Below, piece by piece: positions 1 to 6,070 of a stretch of DNA of 19,089 nt. The DNA is from CAZWRK01 sp964635875 (GTDB taxonomy: Bacteria; Pseudomonadota; Gammaproteobacteria; Burkholderiales; Aquaspirillaceae). Location of the stretch: NCBI GenBank assembly GCA_964635875.1, contig CAZWRK010000078.1:1-19089 (forward strand), written 5' to 3'. The stretch's first letter is position 1. The number at the start of each line of letters is the position of its first letter. The translations under genes were made by a program, and so were the position numbers. The notes beneath the pieces are model-generated. The model worked only from the letters and a program-made list of their open reading frames with translations. It had not been told where the DNA came from and did not search any database.

Positions 1-18
1 TCGCAGGCGTTTTTGCCT

Positions 19-252
19 TCAGCCCCGGCCGACTTTTGCATACGTGGATATGGGGCTAACCGTCCCCTCATGGGTCAATGAGAAACACCCCCACGGGCGT
101 GGAGAAGACGTCTCACACATCGCCTGCCAACCGGTTTCATCATCGGGTGTCGCAGCCGCTTGCGCGATGGCAAACAACTGGCCAAGACTGACGCGACCAC
201 AATCAGCAATGGGTATCCACGGCTCATCAATCAGGTTGAAACGGTTGTCCAT
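19..252 (-). pseudogene. cse1: Truncated Cse1/CasA (Cascade large subunit) remnant fused to a CRISPR repeat
   Basis: The first 24 codons (RFNLIDEPWIPIADCGRVSLG and neighbours) are the typical N-terminus of type I-E Cse1, the Cascade subunit that recognises the PAM and recruits Cas3. The family usually has about 500 residues; this frame has 77. Two lesions are visible. First, GQLF is joined directly to AIAQAAATP, so roughly 20-25 residues normally between them (the region around YRALGGNPVQKIAL) are missing, with the frame kept. Second, after about residue 44 the frame enters the repeat at 82-109 and reads SSPRPWGCF, a translated repeat, then unrelated sequence to a TGA at 19-21. It lies 9 nt after cas3 on the same strand, as in an intact cas3-cse1 operon. 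It cannot encode a functional Cse1. The family lengths and the missing block are recalled from known homologues, not aligned here. Confidence 0.8.
82..109 (-). CRISPR. Single type I-E-like CRISPR repeat, slightly degenerate
   Basis: Read on the minus strand, the 28 nt begin GTCTTCTCCACGCC and end CGTGGGGGTGTTTC. This matches the 28-nt repeat class GTCTTCCCCACGC...GTGTTTC common in proteobacterial type I-E loci, with one C-to-T change in the left arm of the central palindrome. In RNA this would be a tolerated G-U pair. The orientation agrees with the cas3/cse1 strand, as in standard loci where the array follows the cas operon. No second repeat is found 32-33 nt further on, so this is a solitary, possibly leader-distal repeat rather than an array. 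Confidence 0.7.
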
Positions 253-261
253 AGGGAGCCC

Positions 262-2868
262 TTAAAAGTTGACGCGCTGGTAACCCAGATCGTCGCGGTA
301 ACGGTATTCGTGTTTTGCCGAAATAGGCTGACCATCCAGTGTCAACACGCGGTCTTGCTCGTCCACTAGCGCCACACGCAAGAACGCATCATCAACATCG
401 GGATGACCAAGGTAAAAGACATGCTGCAAACCGTACTGCAGCAATCGCTCACGCTTGACCGCAGGCGGCGCACTCGCTGGGCGCAATTTGACCAACTCGG
501 CCTGTAATTCAATGCTCCGTTGTCGCCATTGCTCTGGAGACAAACGGTGACGAGATAACGGCAACTGGCACACACGACCATCAAGCAAGGTCAGCTCGCT
601 TACGCCCTCCTCTAGGCGGCGAATGCGGCGCAATAACAGGACGTCTTGGGTGTCCTGCTCGCTGTAACGGGTAGACGGATTCATATCGGATTCGGCGCTG
701 CCAACGGTCGCCAACGTGGATAGAGCCAAGCGTTGCAAGGCGTGCGTTCCTTTGCGGCGATACGGTTGGCGGGTCTCGCCGTTCATCAGCTCGTATTGCC
801 AGCGCGCCATCTCGCCAACCTCTTGCTGTTCGGCATAGCTGTGCTCCAACAGCGCGCGAATATCGAAGGGCAGATTCAGTTGGGTCAGGTCTTGCCAACT
901 TTGCAGGCTACGACACAGCACATAAGGGCTATAGACAGCGGCGGTCGGGCCAAAGGCGCGATAAGGGTCCGCAATCGCACAGCTCAAATCAGGCGCCAGC
1001 AACCACATTTCAGGCACCGCATGCGCTGGGCGCGGGGTGTCAGCATGTCGCCATAGTCGCCATAAGCGACCCATGCGCTGCAATAGCAAGTCGCTCGGCG
1101 CAAAACGGCTCACCAGAAAATCCGCGTCAATATCCAGCGATTGTTCGAGGACCTGCGTACCCACCAAAATGCGGCCTTGTTGATATCGTTTGTGCCAGCC
1201 GTTTTTGCCGAACACATCTACCCAGCGGTCTTCATGATTTTGGCGGTGACGGTGGGTAAAGCGCGAATGAAGTAGCCCACACGCCACCCCCAAACTAGAG
1301 GCGCGCGCCACCAATGTTTGGTAGACATCCTGAGCTTCGGCCACGGTGTTTTCTATCCACAATACTTGCTGCCCAGACTCGGCGCGGCGCAAAGCCTCGT
1401 CAAATGCGGCATCGGTTTGGGTGAGTTGATGGATATGGTATTGCAGCGCGGAAGGAGGCGCGGCACGCTGCTCATAGACGGCCTTAGAAGACGCAGGCTT
1501 GGCGGTGATCAGCGGGTAATCCTGCCGCTGCACATTGGCTTGCAGGAGCTGCGCGCGCCGCGCTTGCGTTAATGTCGCGCTGAGAATAATGACCGTGCAG
1601 CCCCAATCGCGAAGTTGGCTCACGAGCTGCTGCAAAATAGTTCCGGTATAGAGATCATAGCTGTGAACCTCGTCCAGAATCACCACTTTGCCCACCAAGC
1701 CAAAAGCCCGCACAAAGCCATGTTTGACGTTCATCACCGCCATCAATGCCTGATCCACCGTCCCAACCGCAAACGGTGCGAGCAAACCCCGCTTGGCGTG
1801 CTGAAACCACGCCCCACCGGGCTGCCCTTCTTCACCGATTTCCGTCTTCATTAGCCCAGCCAAACCATGCAGCAGCAAGCCTTGATGACGACAATCAGGA
1901 TGCAGCATCGTTTTAAGAAAAGGGATAAAGCGCTCGTATAGCTTGTTTGAAGTCAGCTGAGTCGGCAGCGCAAAATAAATTCCGGTGGCTTGTCCCGAGT
2001 CCAGCAAACGATACGCCGCATATAACGCAGCTTCCGTTTTGCCTTGTCCCATGGGGGCTTCAAGGATGTAAATACCAGGACCTGTAACGCTGTCCACCAA
2101 ACTTTGCTGAATACCGCGTGGCGCAAAACCGAACACATCGCAAAAACTCAAGTTTGGCCGAATGCGGGGTGGAACAAAGCCCGCGTCATCCAAAGCCTGC
2201 GCAATGCGCGGTCGCCAGTCTTGGGTTGGATCTTCAAAATGCGGGCCAGAGCCAATCCAATCGGCCACACTCGTCAGACCAGCAAGCAAGCGCGCCTGCG
2301 AAGGCGTCACGTCTTCGGGCCAATCACTTTGAAAAACCGCTTTTAAGGCCTTAACCAACCGTTCGCGCTCCCCCTGCCACTGTGGGCCGCCAAACACCTC
2401 ACAATCGGCTTTTTTGCCGCCAACATTTGACCGATGGCCATGATGTTGGCCCAAAACCTCAGCCAATAATTCAGACATGCCCAGCGCTCGAGCCGCGACA
2501 TAGCTCACGCCAGCATGGCCCCCCCACATCGACTCTTTCAGATCATCAAAATCTGAGCAGATCAGCGACGGCAAATGGTCTGCTTTGCAATTTTTACGAA
2601 TTTTCAAATAGAACGTCGGACTCACCTTGCCAATATCATGGCAAGCCGCCAGCAAGCGCACATCAAAGGGGAATAGCGCACGAATCGCCGCAGGCAATAC
2701 AGAAAGCAAGGCTTCCGCGACGGTCCCCACAATCAAACAATGCGAAAACACATCACGACCCGCAACCATCGTGCCGGTCTGTTTATCAAGAACGGTCTTT
2801 GCCAAACATTGCCGATACGAAATCGCTGGATACACAACCGAATCGGATTCAGATCGTGACTGTCTCAT
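262..2868 (-). CDS. cas3: Type I-E CRISPR-associated helicase/nuclease Cas3
   Basis: This is the signature effector of type I CRISPR systems: an ATP-dependent helicase fused to an HD nuclease, recruited by Cascade to degrade target DNA. Numbering from the ATG at 2868 (868 aa), the HD domain shows H43 (FSHCL), H77-D78 (CHDIGK), H118 (GGHAG), H142-H143 (GQHHGH) and D203 (SVADWIGS). The SF2 helicase shows Walker A APMGQGKT at 271-278, DEVH at 399-402, SAT at 430-432, GTQVLEQSLDID near 570-581 and QRMGRLWR at 597-604. Length is normal for the family and no frameshift is seen. An in-frame TTG at 2883 gives five more residues; ATG was preferred because neither start has a strong ribosome binding site. 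Its partner cse1 is broken immediately downstream, so it probably lacks a local Cascade. Confidence 0.93.
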   Translation of the reverse strand: MRQSRSESDSVVYPAISYRQCLAKTVLDKQTGTMVAGRDVFSHCLIVGTVAEALLSVLPAAIRALFPFDVRLLAACHDIGKVSPTFYLKIRKNCKADHLPSLICSDFDDLKESMWGGHAGVSYVAARALGMSELLAEVLGQHHGHRSNVGGKKADCEVFGGPQWQGERERLVKALKAVFQSDWPEDVTPSQARLLAGLTSVADWIGSGPHFEDPTQDWRPRIAQALDDAGFVPPRIRPNLSFCDVFGFAPRGIQQSLVDSVTGPGIYILEAPMGQGKTEAALYAAYRLLDSGQATGIYFALPTQLTSNKLYERFIPFLKTMLHPDCRHQGLLLHGLAGLMKTEIGEEGQPGGAWFQHAKRGLLAPFAVGTVDQALMAVMNVKHGFVRAFGLVGKVVILDEVHSYDLYTGTILQQLVSQLRDWGCTVIILSATLTQARRAQLLQANVQRQDYPLITAKPASSKAVYEQRAAPPSALQYHIHQLTQTDAAFDEALRRAESGQQVLWIENTVAEAQDVYQTLVARASSLGVACGLLHSRFTHRHRQNHEDRWVDVFGKNGWHKRYQQGRILVGTQVLEQSLDIDADFLVSRFAPSDLLLQRMGRLWRLWRHADTPRPAHAVPEMWLLAPDLSCAIADPYRAFGPTAAVYSPYVLCRSLQSWQDLTQLNLPFDIRALLEHSYAEQQEVGEMARWQYELMNGETRQPYRRKGTHALQRLALSTLATVGSAESDMNPSTRYSEQDTQDVLLLRRIRRLEEGVSELTLLDGRVCQLPLSRHRLSPEQWRQRSIELQAELVKLRPASAPPAVKRERLLQYGLQHVFYLGHPDVDDAFLRVALVDEQDRVLTLDGQPISAKHEYRYRDDLGYQRVNF

Positions 2869-2897
2869 GTCAAACAACTTCAAAAATTCGATAGAGC

Positions 2898-2903
2898 ATC
2901 ATA
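2898..2903 (-). promoter_or_regulatory. Possible -10 element of cas3
   Basis: TATGAT on the minus strand lies in a locally AT-rich stretch (about 2884-2940) 30 nt upstream of the preferred cas3 ATG. No convincing -35 hexamer is found at 16-18 nt, so this is only a weak candidate. Confidence 0.25.
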
Positions 2904-2960
2904 AGTCAAAATAAAAACCCAAATGGATATTTGTTTTTATCAACGACAAGTAAACGACTT

Positions 2961-3060
2961 ACACTCAAACCGCAAACCAACTAACCACCCCATCCACCCG
3001 TCTCCCGCACCTAAACGCACCGAATCCTACAAAAACAAGCACTTATCTCACCCACGCCCC
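2961..3060 (+). other. C-rich, G-poor intergenic tract (rut-like)
   Basis: By hand count these 100 nt hold 47 C and 7 G on the plus strand, in a genome region where C and G are otherwise balanced. Such C-over-G asymmetry is the known signature of Rho loading sites in RNA. No credible gene is seen here; the open frame running through it is an upstream extension of hupD without family similarity. If functional, it would stop plus-strand transcripts entering from the cas3 side just before the hup promoter. Confidence 0.35.
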
Positions 3061-3071
3061 GCATCCGCCTT

Positions 3072-3086
3072 TGGCACGAAAATCGC
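3072..3086 (+). promoter_or_regulatory. Sigma-54 (-24/-12) promoter of the hup/hyp operon
   Basis: TGGCAC-GAAAA-TCGC matches the RpoN consensus TGGCAC-N5-TTGC except for one T-to-C change; the GG and GC dinucleotides are correctly spaced. The start of transcription would lie near 3098, about 23 nt before the hupD ATG. Hydrogenase operons controlled by HoxA/HupR-type activators use this promoter class, and such an activator is encoded at 13154-14593. A TTG-N7-CAA motif at 2931-2943, about 160 nt upstream of the predicted start, resembles (with two extra bases) the TTG-N5-CAA target described for HupR. Confidence 0.7.
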
Positions 3087-3090
3087 CTAT

Positions 3091-3107
3091 GTAACGGCCT
3101 CCGTTAC
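3091..3107. repeat. Perfect inverted repeat over the predicted hup transcription start
   Basis: GTAACGG-CCT-CCGTTAC is a perfect 7-bp dyad with a 3-nt spacer. Its centre (3099) coincides with the start predicted from the sigma-54 promoter. It could be an operator for an unknown regulator. As RNA it would be cut by the start site, so a DNA-level role is more likely than a hairpin. Confidence 0.45.
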
Positions 3108-3120
3108 ACAGGCAAAACAC

Positions 3121-3735
3121 ATGAACAACGAACGCATTGTGGTGATGGGTCTGGGCAATCTGCTTTGGGCCGACGAAGGGTTTGGCGTGCGCGCGGCCGA
3201 ACAGGTGCACAGCCGCTACCAGCTCCCCGAGCGGGTCGAAGTGATCGACGGCGGCACACAGGGTTTGTTGTTATTGCCCTATGTCGAAGCGGCCGACCGG
3301 CTGATCTTGCTCGACGCGATCGACTTTGGCCTTGTGCCCGCCACGCTCAAAGTATTTGAAAACAGCGCCGTGCCCGCCTACCTCACCGCCAAAAAAATGA
3401 GCCTGCACCAAACCGGCTTTTCCGAAGTGCTCGCCTTGGCGGATCTCAAAGGCAGCTTGCCGCAACACATCGTGTTAATTGGCGTTCAGCCCTGCGATCT
3501 CGAAGACTACGGCGGCAGCCTCACTGCGCCCGTTCGCGCCCGTTTAGAAGAAGCGGTCGATTTGGCCGCCGACTGGCTCACCCGCTGGGGCGTCGATTTA
3601 GTGCCGCGACACGACCACGATGACCCGCTCAACAGCCCAGCGCTGTCGCTCTCGCGCTACGAAGACGAGCGCCCCAGCGCCGAAGCCGCCTGCCGTACCG
3701 GAGATGGTCGCGTGCTTGGGCAAGGAGAATTTTGA
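3121..3735 (+). CDS. hupD: Hydrogenase maturation endopeptidase HupD/HoxM
   Basis: HupD cleaves the C-terminal tail of the uptake-hydrogenase large subunit after nickel insertion. The protein is 204 aa. Opening MNNERIVVMGLGNLLWADEG is the family signature, and the three nickel-contacting residues known from HybD (Glu, Asp, His) appear as E19 (DEGFG), D65 (LLDAID) and H96 (SLHQTGF). The start at 3121 was chosen because homology begins here; the frame stays open upstream to 2923 with no family similarity. It is the first gene after the sigma-54 promoter, and hupF starts 2 nt after its TGA. Its substrate HupL is not in this window. HupV further on ends at the CxxCxxH motif and would not be cleaved, so a separate processed large subunit must exist elsewhere. 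The C-terminus (after about 165) is long and charged, possibly disordered. Confidence 0.94.
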   Translation: MNNERIVVMGLGNLLWADEGFGVRAAEQVHSRYQLPERVEVIDGGTQGLLLLPYVEAADRLILLDAIDFGLVPATLKVFENSAVPAYLTAKKMSLHQTGFSEVLALADLKGSLPQHIVLIGVQPCDLEDYGGSLTAPVRARLEEAVDLAADWLTRWGVDLVPRHDHDDPLNSPALSLSRYEDERPSAEAACRTGDGRVLGQGEF

Positions 3736-3736
3736 A

Positions 3737-4042
3737 ATGTGCATGGGGCGACCAATGCAAGTCTTGGCCGATGCTGACTACGTCGCACGTTGCCAAAGTC
3801 CATACGGTGAAGAAAACGTCGATATGAGCCTCGTCGGTGCGGTCACTGCAGGCGAATGGGTGCTGGTGTTTGCCGGTGCCGCACGCGAAAAACTGACCCC
3901 GACACGCGCCGCCGAAATCGAATCCGCGCTGGCTGCCGTCGAAGCCGCGCTCCAAGGCCGCTTCGACCCGAGCGCCCATTTTGCCGACTTGATCGGGCGC
4001 GAACCCACACTGCCCGCCCATTTACACAAGGGAACATCATGA
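3737..4042 (+). CDS. hupF: Hydrogenase assembly chaperone HupF/HoxL (HypC paralogue)
   Basis: A 101-aa member of the HypC/HupF family. In Rhizobium and Ralstonia, HupF/HoxL acts specifically on the oxygen-tolerant membrane hydrogenase, helping transfer the Fe(CN)2CO unit or protecting the large subunit under air. The essential N-terminal Cys2 is present (MCMGRPMQV). Where the true HypC of this window has HVGYAIGKL, this protein has VFAGAAREKL, so the family histidine is replaced, as is usual for the HupF branch. The C-terminal extension FADLIGREPTLPAHL is also typical of HupF and absent from HypC. The start at 3737 has a good Shine-Dalgarno AAGGAG inside the end of hupD. Its TGA overlaps the hupG ATG (ATGA), suggesting translational coupling. 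Confidence 0.93.
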   Translation: MCMGRPMQVLADADYVARCQSPYGEENVDMSLVGAVTAGEWVLVFAGAAREKLTPTRAAEIESALAAVEAALQGRFDPSAHFADLIGREPTLPAHLHKGTS

Positions 4043-4485
4043 CCCCCGAAAATGCCACACCCTTTGCGCCGATTTGGGCGCGGCTCCTCGCGCAAGGTTT
4101 TAGCGCGGCCTCCGCGGCTTCATTCGAGGCCGACAGCGCACACGCGCAACATGGCCTACTGCTATTACACGCCGATCCGGTGAAGTTTCCCGAAGTCGCC
4201 GATCAAGCGGTGATCGTGCCGGAGATTCTCAAAGCCTTTCCCGCCAAGACCTTTCAAGTCTGGGCTGCCGACCTCACCGAAAGCGCCGCGCTCGCCAAAC
4301 GTTTTGGCGTTTTAAAGTTTCCGGCGCTGGTGTTTCTACGCGAAGGGCACTATGTCGGCATGATTAACGGATTGTTGGACTGGCAAGCGTATTTAACGCG
4401 CTGCCAAGACATGCTCAGCGCCCCCGTACAGCGCCCGCCTTCAATTGGCATTCCGGTTCACACCGCCACCACCGGAGGCTGCTGA
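4039..4485 (+). CDS. hupG: Hydrogenase assembly protein HupG/HoxO (HyaE-like, thioredoxin fold)
   Basis: A 148-aa protein of the HyaE/HupG/HoxO family. Family members have a thioredoxin-like fold without redox-active CxxC and are proposed to chaperone the Tat-exported small subunit before export. The sequence shows a recognisable core: beta-strand LLLLHADP near 40-47, the helix and strand KTFQVWAADL near 70-80, and FGVLKFPALVFLREGHYVG near 88-106, where the cis-proline loop of thioredoxins would lie. No CxxC is found. It overlaps hupF by 4 nt, and hupH follows one base after its TGA. The assignment rests on family pattern and on the conserved order F-G-H. Confidence 0.88.
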   Translation: MTPENATPFAPIWARLLAQGFSAASAASFEADSAHAQHGLLLLHADPVKFPEVADQAVIVPEILKAFPAKTFQVWAADLTESAALAKRFGVLKFPALVFLREGHYVGMINGLLDWQAYLTRCQDMLSAPVQRPPSIGIPVHTATTGGC

Positions 4486-4486
4486 A

Positions 4487-5383
4487 ATGAACATTAAAAG
4501 TTTCCCGATTCCCGTCGTCGGCATTGGCCCGGGTTCGCAGCCTGCAGATCCGGATTTGCAATTTATGCCCTTGCCACGGGATCTCGAAGGCTTCGACATG
4601 CCGTACTTGCCGACGGCCAACGAAGTCAGCCACCTCGCCGCAGGCAAAGCCGTCATTGCCGAACTCATCGCCGCCATGCGCAATCAGATCGACAGCGAGC
4701 GCTATCCAGTGTTGTCATTGCAGGCGCTGGACTCAGCCAACCGCCAACTGATTAATCAACTGCTCGGCGAAGGCGAAGTCTCGGCCTTGGTGCGGGCGGC
4801 GCATGGCGGCGAAATCCGCATTCAAGAATCGGTTTTTGCGGGCGTGTGGCGGGTCTTGGAACTGGACACCGCCGACCGTGTCATCGACGACCGCATCGAG
4901 GTCTGCCCCATTCCCGCCTGTGTATGGCAAACCGCCCGCGCCACCGGTGCAGCCCAGCTGACCCGCCCCGACACGCAAGGCGTCCCGCTGATGAATGCCC
5001 TGCCGGTGGTCGAAGAAATCGCCGAACAGATGCGCCCGAATACCCCGCGCGCCGACGACCAGCCTCACATCATCAACTTTAGTTTGTTGCCGATGAGCCC
5101 AGACGATCTGGCCTATATCGATGCGGTGTTGGGCGCGGGCTATGCGGGGGTGTTTTCACGCGGTTACGGCAAATGTCGGGTGATGGCAACGCGTCTGCGC
5201 GATGTGTGGCGAGTGCAGTATTTCAACGGCATGAACGGCATCTTGCTCGACACCCTCGAAATCACCCGCATTCCCGAAGTCACGCTGGCGTCCGCAGAAG
5301 ACCTCGACGACTCGCTCACACGCCTCGAAGAAGCATGGGACTGGCTCAACGAACAAGACGAGGCCAGCGATGTCACACTTTGA
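4487..5383 (+). CDS. hupH: Hydrogenase expression/formation protein HupH/HoxQ (HyaF-like)
   Basis: A 298-aa protein of the HupH/HyaF family, which assists cofactor assembly of the small subunit in oxygen-tolerant uptake hydrogenases; its biochemical activity is not settled. The N-terminus MNIKSFPIPVVGIGPGSQ, the following motif with MPLPRDLEGFDMPYLP, and the C-terminal segment GYGKCRVMATRLRDVWRVQYF with FNGMNGILLDTLEITRIPEV are characteristic. The ATG at 4487 was chosen over upstream frame extension because it starts the conserved N-terminus. The last 14 nt overlap hupI. No membrane segments or metal-binding clusters are evident. Confidence 0.91.
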   Translation: MNIKSFPIPVVGIGPGSQPADPDLQFMPLPRDLEGFDMPYLPTANEVSHLAAGKAVIAELIAAMRNQIDSERYPVLSLQALDSANRQLINQLLGEGEVSALVRAAHGGEIRIQESVFAGVWRVLELDTADRVIDDRIEVCPIPACVWQTARATGAAQLTRPDTQGVPLMNALPVVEEIAEQMRPNTPRADDQPHIINFSLLPMSPDDLAYIDAVLGAGYAGVFSRGYGKCRVMATRLRDVWRVQYFNGMNGILLDTLEITRIPEVTLASAEDLDDSLTRLEEAWDWLNEQDEASDVTL

Positions 5384-5585
5384 AGGCAGCTACCTCGGCC
5401 ACGACACCCGCATCAGCGCCGACACCCAAATGGAATGCAAAATTTGCTGGTGGGTTTACGATCCGGCGCAAGGCGATTCGGTCTGGCAAATTCCAGCCGG
5501 TGTCGCCTTTAGCGACCTGCCCGAGCATTGGAAATGTCCGGTGTGTGATGGCGAACGCACCCAGTTTATGGCGCTGACACGCTAG
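5370..5585 (+). CDS. hupI: Rubredoxin HupI/HoxR
   Basis: A 71-aa rubredoxin with the four iron ligands C23 and C26 (CKIC) and C56 and C59 (CPVC), plus the usual YDPAQGD and GVAFSDLPEHWKCPVCD segments. In Rhizobium and Ralstonia, HupI/HoxR is needed under air for correct iron-sulfur cluster assembly in the hydrogenase small subunit, presumably as an electron carrier. It overlaps the end of hupH by 14 nt in another frame; hupJ follows 11 nt after its TAG. Position within the hup operon separates it from general rubredoxins involved in alkane oxidation. Confidence 0.94.
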   Translation: MSHFEGSYLGHDTRISADTQMECKICWWVYDPAQGDSVWQIPAGVAFSDLPEHWKCPVCDGERTQFMALTR

Positions 5586-5596
5586 AAAGGTGACGT

Positions 5597-6070
5597 ATGT
5601 TGGGTTGGCCAAACGCCGCCGCGCTCGAACACGCCTTAACCACGACGTTTAGCAACATTGCCGATACGCGCATGCGCGGCATTCCGATTGTGCATCCCGA
5701 TTTACAGGTCGAAGCGGTCGGGTTTCGGGCGGCGGCGGGCGGCTGGCTGGGGGTGCTGATTACGCCGTGGTGTATGAATTTAATGCTCTTTCCCGACGCC
5801 AGCGGTACCTTGCCGCCGGTTGAGCCGAGCCGCGAAGTGTGTGTGACGTTACCCAGCGGGGACCTGCCGTTTATGGCCGGAGAGGAAGCGGGATTAGGGC
5901 GCTATTTGATGTGCTCGCTGTTTTCGCCCATGGAGGCTTTTAGCGATCAGGCCAGCGCCCACGCCACCGCCTGCGCGGTGCTCGATGCCCTGTTTCCGCC
6001 GCCCGAACCCGCCCCCGTCGCCGCCGAAGTCGATCTGTCACGGCGGCGCTTATTTGGATTGCGCGCATGA
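5597..6070 (+). CDS. hupJ: Hydrogenase assembly chaperone HupJ/HoxT (HybE family)
   Basis: A 157-aa HybE-type chaperone. HybE in E. coli binds the hydrogenase-2 small subunit and its Tat signal; HupJ/HoxT is the equivalent accessory in aerobic hydrogen oxidisers. The typical block is GVLITPWCMNLMLFP at about 52-66 (most homologues carry F where this one has C in PWCM), followed by LPSGDLPFMAGEEAGLGRYLMCSLFSPM near 85-112. The ATG at 5597 follows the weak ribosome binding site AAAGGTG. The stop overlaps the hupK ATG (ATGA). The proline-rich tail PPPEPAPVA before the last 15 residues is a likely flexible linker. Confidence 0.9.
   Translation: MLGWPNAAALEHALTTTFSNIADTRMRGIPIVHPDLQVEAVGFRAAAGGWLGVLITPWCMNLMLFPDASGTLPPVEPSREVCVTLPSGDLPFMAGEEAGLGRYLMCSLFSPMEAFSDQASAHATACAVLDALFPPPEPAPVAAEVDLSRRRLFGLRA

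Noticed and set aside
21..54. TCCACG on the minus strand as the start of a second CRISPR repeat
   Set aside because: Only six bases match, the implied spacer would be 27 nt rather than 32-33, and the second half of the repeat is absent.
2923..3120. N-terminal extension of hupD (66 extra codons)
   Set aside because: It lies in the C-rich intergenic tract, spans the sigma-54 promoter and has no HupD similarity; homology begins at 3121.
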